Assembly: GCF_946482605.1 (NCBI RefSeq) | Contig: NZ_CAMLSE010000006.1 | Span: 248,001 to 312,000 of the forward strand | Direction: 5' to 3' | DNA from: an uncultured Dyadobacter sp. | GTDB taxonomy: Bacteria; Bacteroidota; Bacteroidia; Cytophagales; Spirosomataceae | DNA length: 64,000 bases | Shown here: positions 62,733 to 64,000 of the stretch, in pieces | Position numbering within the stretch: the first letter of the stretch is position 1 | How the letters are laid out: the number at the start of each line of letters is the position of its first letter | The notes under the pieces: model-generated | Told to the model about the DNA's origin: nothing | Seen by the model: only the letters and a program-made list of their open reading frames with translations | The model's database searches: none | Made by a program: the position numbers and the translations under genes

Positions 62733-63047
62733 TTTTGTGAGCAGCTTCGTAGTACCATGTTTTTCAAAGTTTCACATATCTAAAATTCCAGGAGCAGTGA
62801 CCCCAGGTAATATCCACTCTCATGGCCTACCTCAGCCGGTGAGCGGGAGGGATATTTTTTAGATATCGGAAGTGAACGTATGAATCTGAAAACGCGAAGG
62901 TATTCCGGGTATGTCAAAAAAGGAAAAGGGTCCGAGAATCTCCGGCCCTTTCCTTGAATTCATTTTTTTGCAACTTCTAGAAGACCTGATTGGTCAGATC
63001 CAAAGTTGATCATTGCACATGATTTGTCTATCCATTAGGCCCGCACT
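62733..63047. other. Intergenic region between convergent genes
   Basis: About 315 bases with no supported gene, ending with a strong hairpin terminator near 62921-62954. Confidence 0.5.
62921..62972. terminator. Rho-independent terminator between convergent genes
   Basis: AGGAAAAGGGTCCG (from 62921) pairs with CCGGCCCTTTCCT (to 62954) with one mismatch/bulge around the loop AGAATCT; A-rich sequence precedes and a T7 run follows at about 62963. It can serve both the FG-GAP gene and the SusD gene. Confidence 0.75.
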
Positions 63048-64000
63048 TCAATATCCATCGTTCTGTTTCAGATTGGAGTTTTTATTCAGCTCCGGGCGCG
63101 GAATGGGCAGCAGGCTCCGGTAGGCGCCATTGGGTTTATGCGAAAGCCATGATTTGGTCGTGAAAATACCGAACCGGATCATATCCTGGCGGCGACGGCC
63201 TTCCTGGGCAAATTCCCAGCCCAGTTCGTCCAGAAAACGGCCGTATCTGATATCGGCACCACCTTCCTGCGTGGATGCAGTGCTGTTGCGAAGGCCGTAA
63301 TCATAGCTGCTTCCCTTCATCAGATCAGCGCCTGTAACAGTGGCTTTGGAAGGGGATGCTTTGAAGTTCCGCGCCCGCACGTTTGTCACGATAGCTGCCG
63401 CCTCGTCGGCTTTCCCGGTTCTCAACAGTGATTCCGCCTTCATCATCAGCACATCGGCGTAGCGTAGCAGCGGCCAGTCATTACTTAAATTCACAGTCGT
63501 GCCTTTCTCGATCTCAAATTTCCCGAGTCTGAAACCGTGTATTTCTTCGGATTGATCCACACCGGGCAGTTCATTGATGTAATGAAGCGGCTTGCCCGCA
63601 AAAGCGCCCAACGTGCAGTTGAGAGGTGTGCCGCCAGAAGAATATTGAGCTCCCTGTATCCAGTTGCTGGTCAGGCGCTCGTCATTTTTATCAAAAGAAT
63701 TGATAAACTGAGGAATAGCACAAATCCCGCCCCAGGGCGTATTCAACAGGCCGTATGTCGCCTGATTGGCAGGCTGAAGTGTTTCCATGTGGATCGAGAA
63801 GCCGTTCCAGTCGGTCACATATTTGATGTCGAAAGGAATGGCGAAAATGATTTCTTTCGATGATTCGTTGTTGGTTTTAAAAACCTCCTTCTGCGTCGCT
63901 TCGAGCGCATAACCCGCCCCGGAATTGATGACCGCATTGCAATGCGCTATGCACTTGTCCCAGGCCGCAGTACCGGTGAAGACTTCCGCGTTCAGATACA
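63048..64000 (-). CDS. SusD/RagB family lipoprotein, C-terminal part (cut by window edge)
   Basis: The frame is open from 63048 to the window edge at 64000 (about 317 residues), so the N-terminal part is missing. It shows the SusD features YLNAEVFTGTAAWDKCIAHC, LLRYADVLMMKAESLLRTGK, RFLDELGWEFAQEGRRRQDM and PIPRPELNKNSNLKQNDGY at the end. A SusC gene is expected upstream, to the right of the window. This is the third SusD in 64 kb. Confidence 0.92.
   Translation of the reverse strand, partial: YLNAEVFTGTAAWDKCIAHCNAVINSGAGYALEATQKEVFKTNNESSKEIIFAIPFDIKYVTDWNGFSIHMETLQPANQATYGLLNTPWGGICAIPQFINSFDKNDERLTSNWIQGAQYSSGGTPLNCTLGAFAGKPLHYINELPGVDQSEEIHGFRLGKFEIEKGTTVNLSNDWPLLRYADVLMMKAESLLRTGKADEAAAIVTNVRARNFKASPSKATVTGADLMKGSSYDYGLRNSTASTQEGGADIRYGRFLDELGWEFAQEGRRRQDMIRFGIFTTKSWLSHKPNGAYRSLLPIPRPELNKNSNLKQNDGY

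Noticed and set aside
1..64000. CRISPR arrays, tRNA or rRNA genes
   Set aside because: I looked for regularly spaced direct repeats and for tRNA-like arms and found none that I can support by eye.

Overview
The window looks like a chromosomal segment of a free-living Bacteroidota of the order Cytophagales, most like Dyadobacter or a relative. The signs are three SusC/SusD-type loci, two of them with an ECF sigma factor and a FecR anti-sigma factor, type IX secretion (T9SS) C-terminal tails, FG-GAP surface proteins, LytS/LytTR and 7TMR-DISM kinases, and TAnnTTTG-type promoter boxes. The genus is an inference from protein style. I saw no rRNA, tRNA or CRISPR array.

Layout. 1-2210: end of a surface polysaccharide/LPS cluster (GT4 glycosyltransferase, GmhB-like HAD phosphatase, GT9 heptosyltransferase-like protein), facing an MFS transporter (2170-3678). 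3775-18182: a heavy-metal and chromate resistance island. Its rightward operon holds two His-rich small proteins, a CusB-type adaptor, a CusA/CzcA-type RND pump, a TolC-type channel and an MFS exporter. Its leftward operon holds a truncated RND pump, adaptor, ChrE-like rhodanese, ChrL-like DUF1259 protein, ChrB C-terminal domain and ChrA. The island begins beside a truncated universal stress protein. It ends at about 18180, where the RND gene and the neighbouring T9SS protein gene both lose their 5' ends at the same spot.

18179-25080 is a decayed, insertion-prone zone: headless T9SS protein, IS110 transposase (with a non-coding leader that could hold a bridge RNA), an AraC tail, a broken PhnB-like gene, a frameshifted RhuM-Fic gene, and palindromic or structured non-coding DNA.

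25081-33185 is a leftward locus: sigma factor, FecR, SusC, SusD, sulfatase, probably for a sulfated glycan. 33439-38577 is accessory: an AAA_14/DUF4143 ATPase whose promoter and start lie in a long palindrome, a CubicO-type serine hydrolase, a lipoprotein, a toxin-antitoxin-like pair and orphan small ORFs. 38660-48197 holds a giant FG-GAP/T9SS protein, a LytTR/LytS two-component pair, a TPR-like protein and a 7TMR-DISM kinase. 49109-56587 is the second sigma-FecR-SusC-SusD locus, rightward. 56662-62732 holds a cupin-SnoaL fusion divergent from a Crp/Fnr regulator, a secreted DJ-1/PfpI protein and a second FG-GAP/T9SS giant. The right edge cuts a third SusD gene.

The most interesting items are the reciprocal gene truncation at 18180, the near-duplicate ~60-bp palindromes at 23535 and 33439, the toxin-antitoxin-like operon at 37165-38172 with an operator over its promoter, the uncharacterised ~113-residue domain shared by the two FG-GAP giants, and the compact ChrA-ChrB-ChrL-ChrE gene set.
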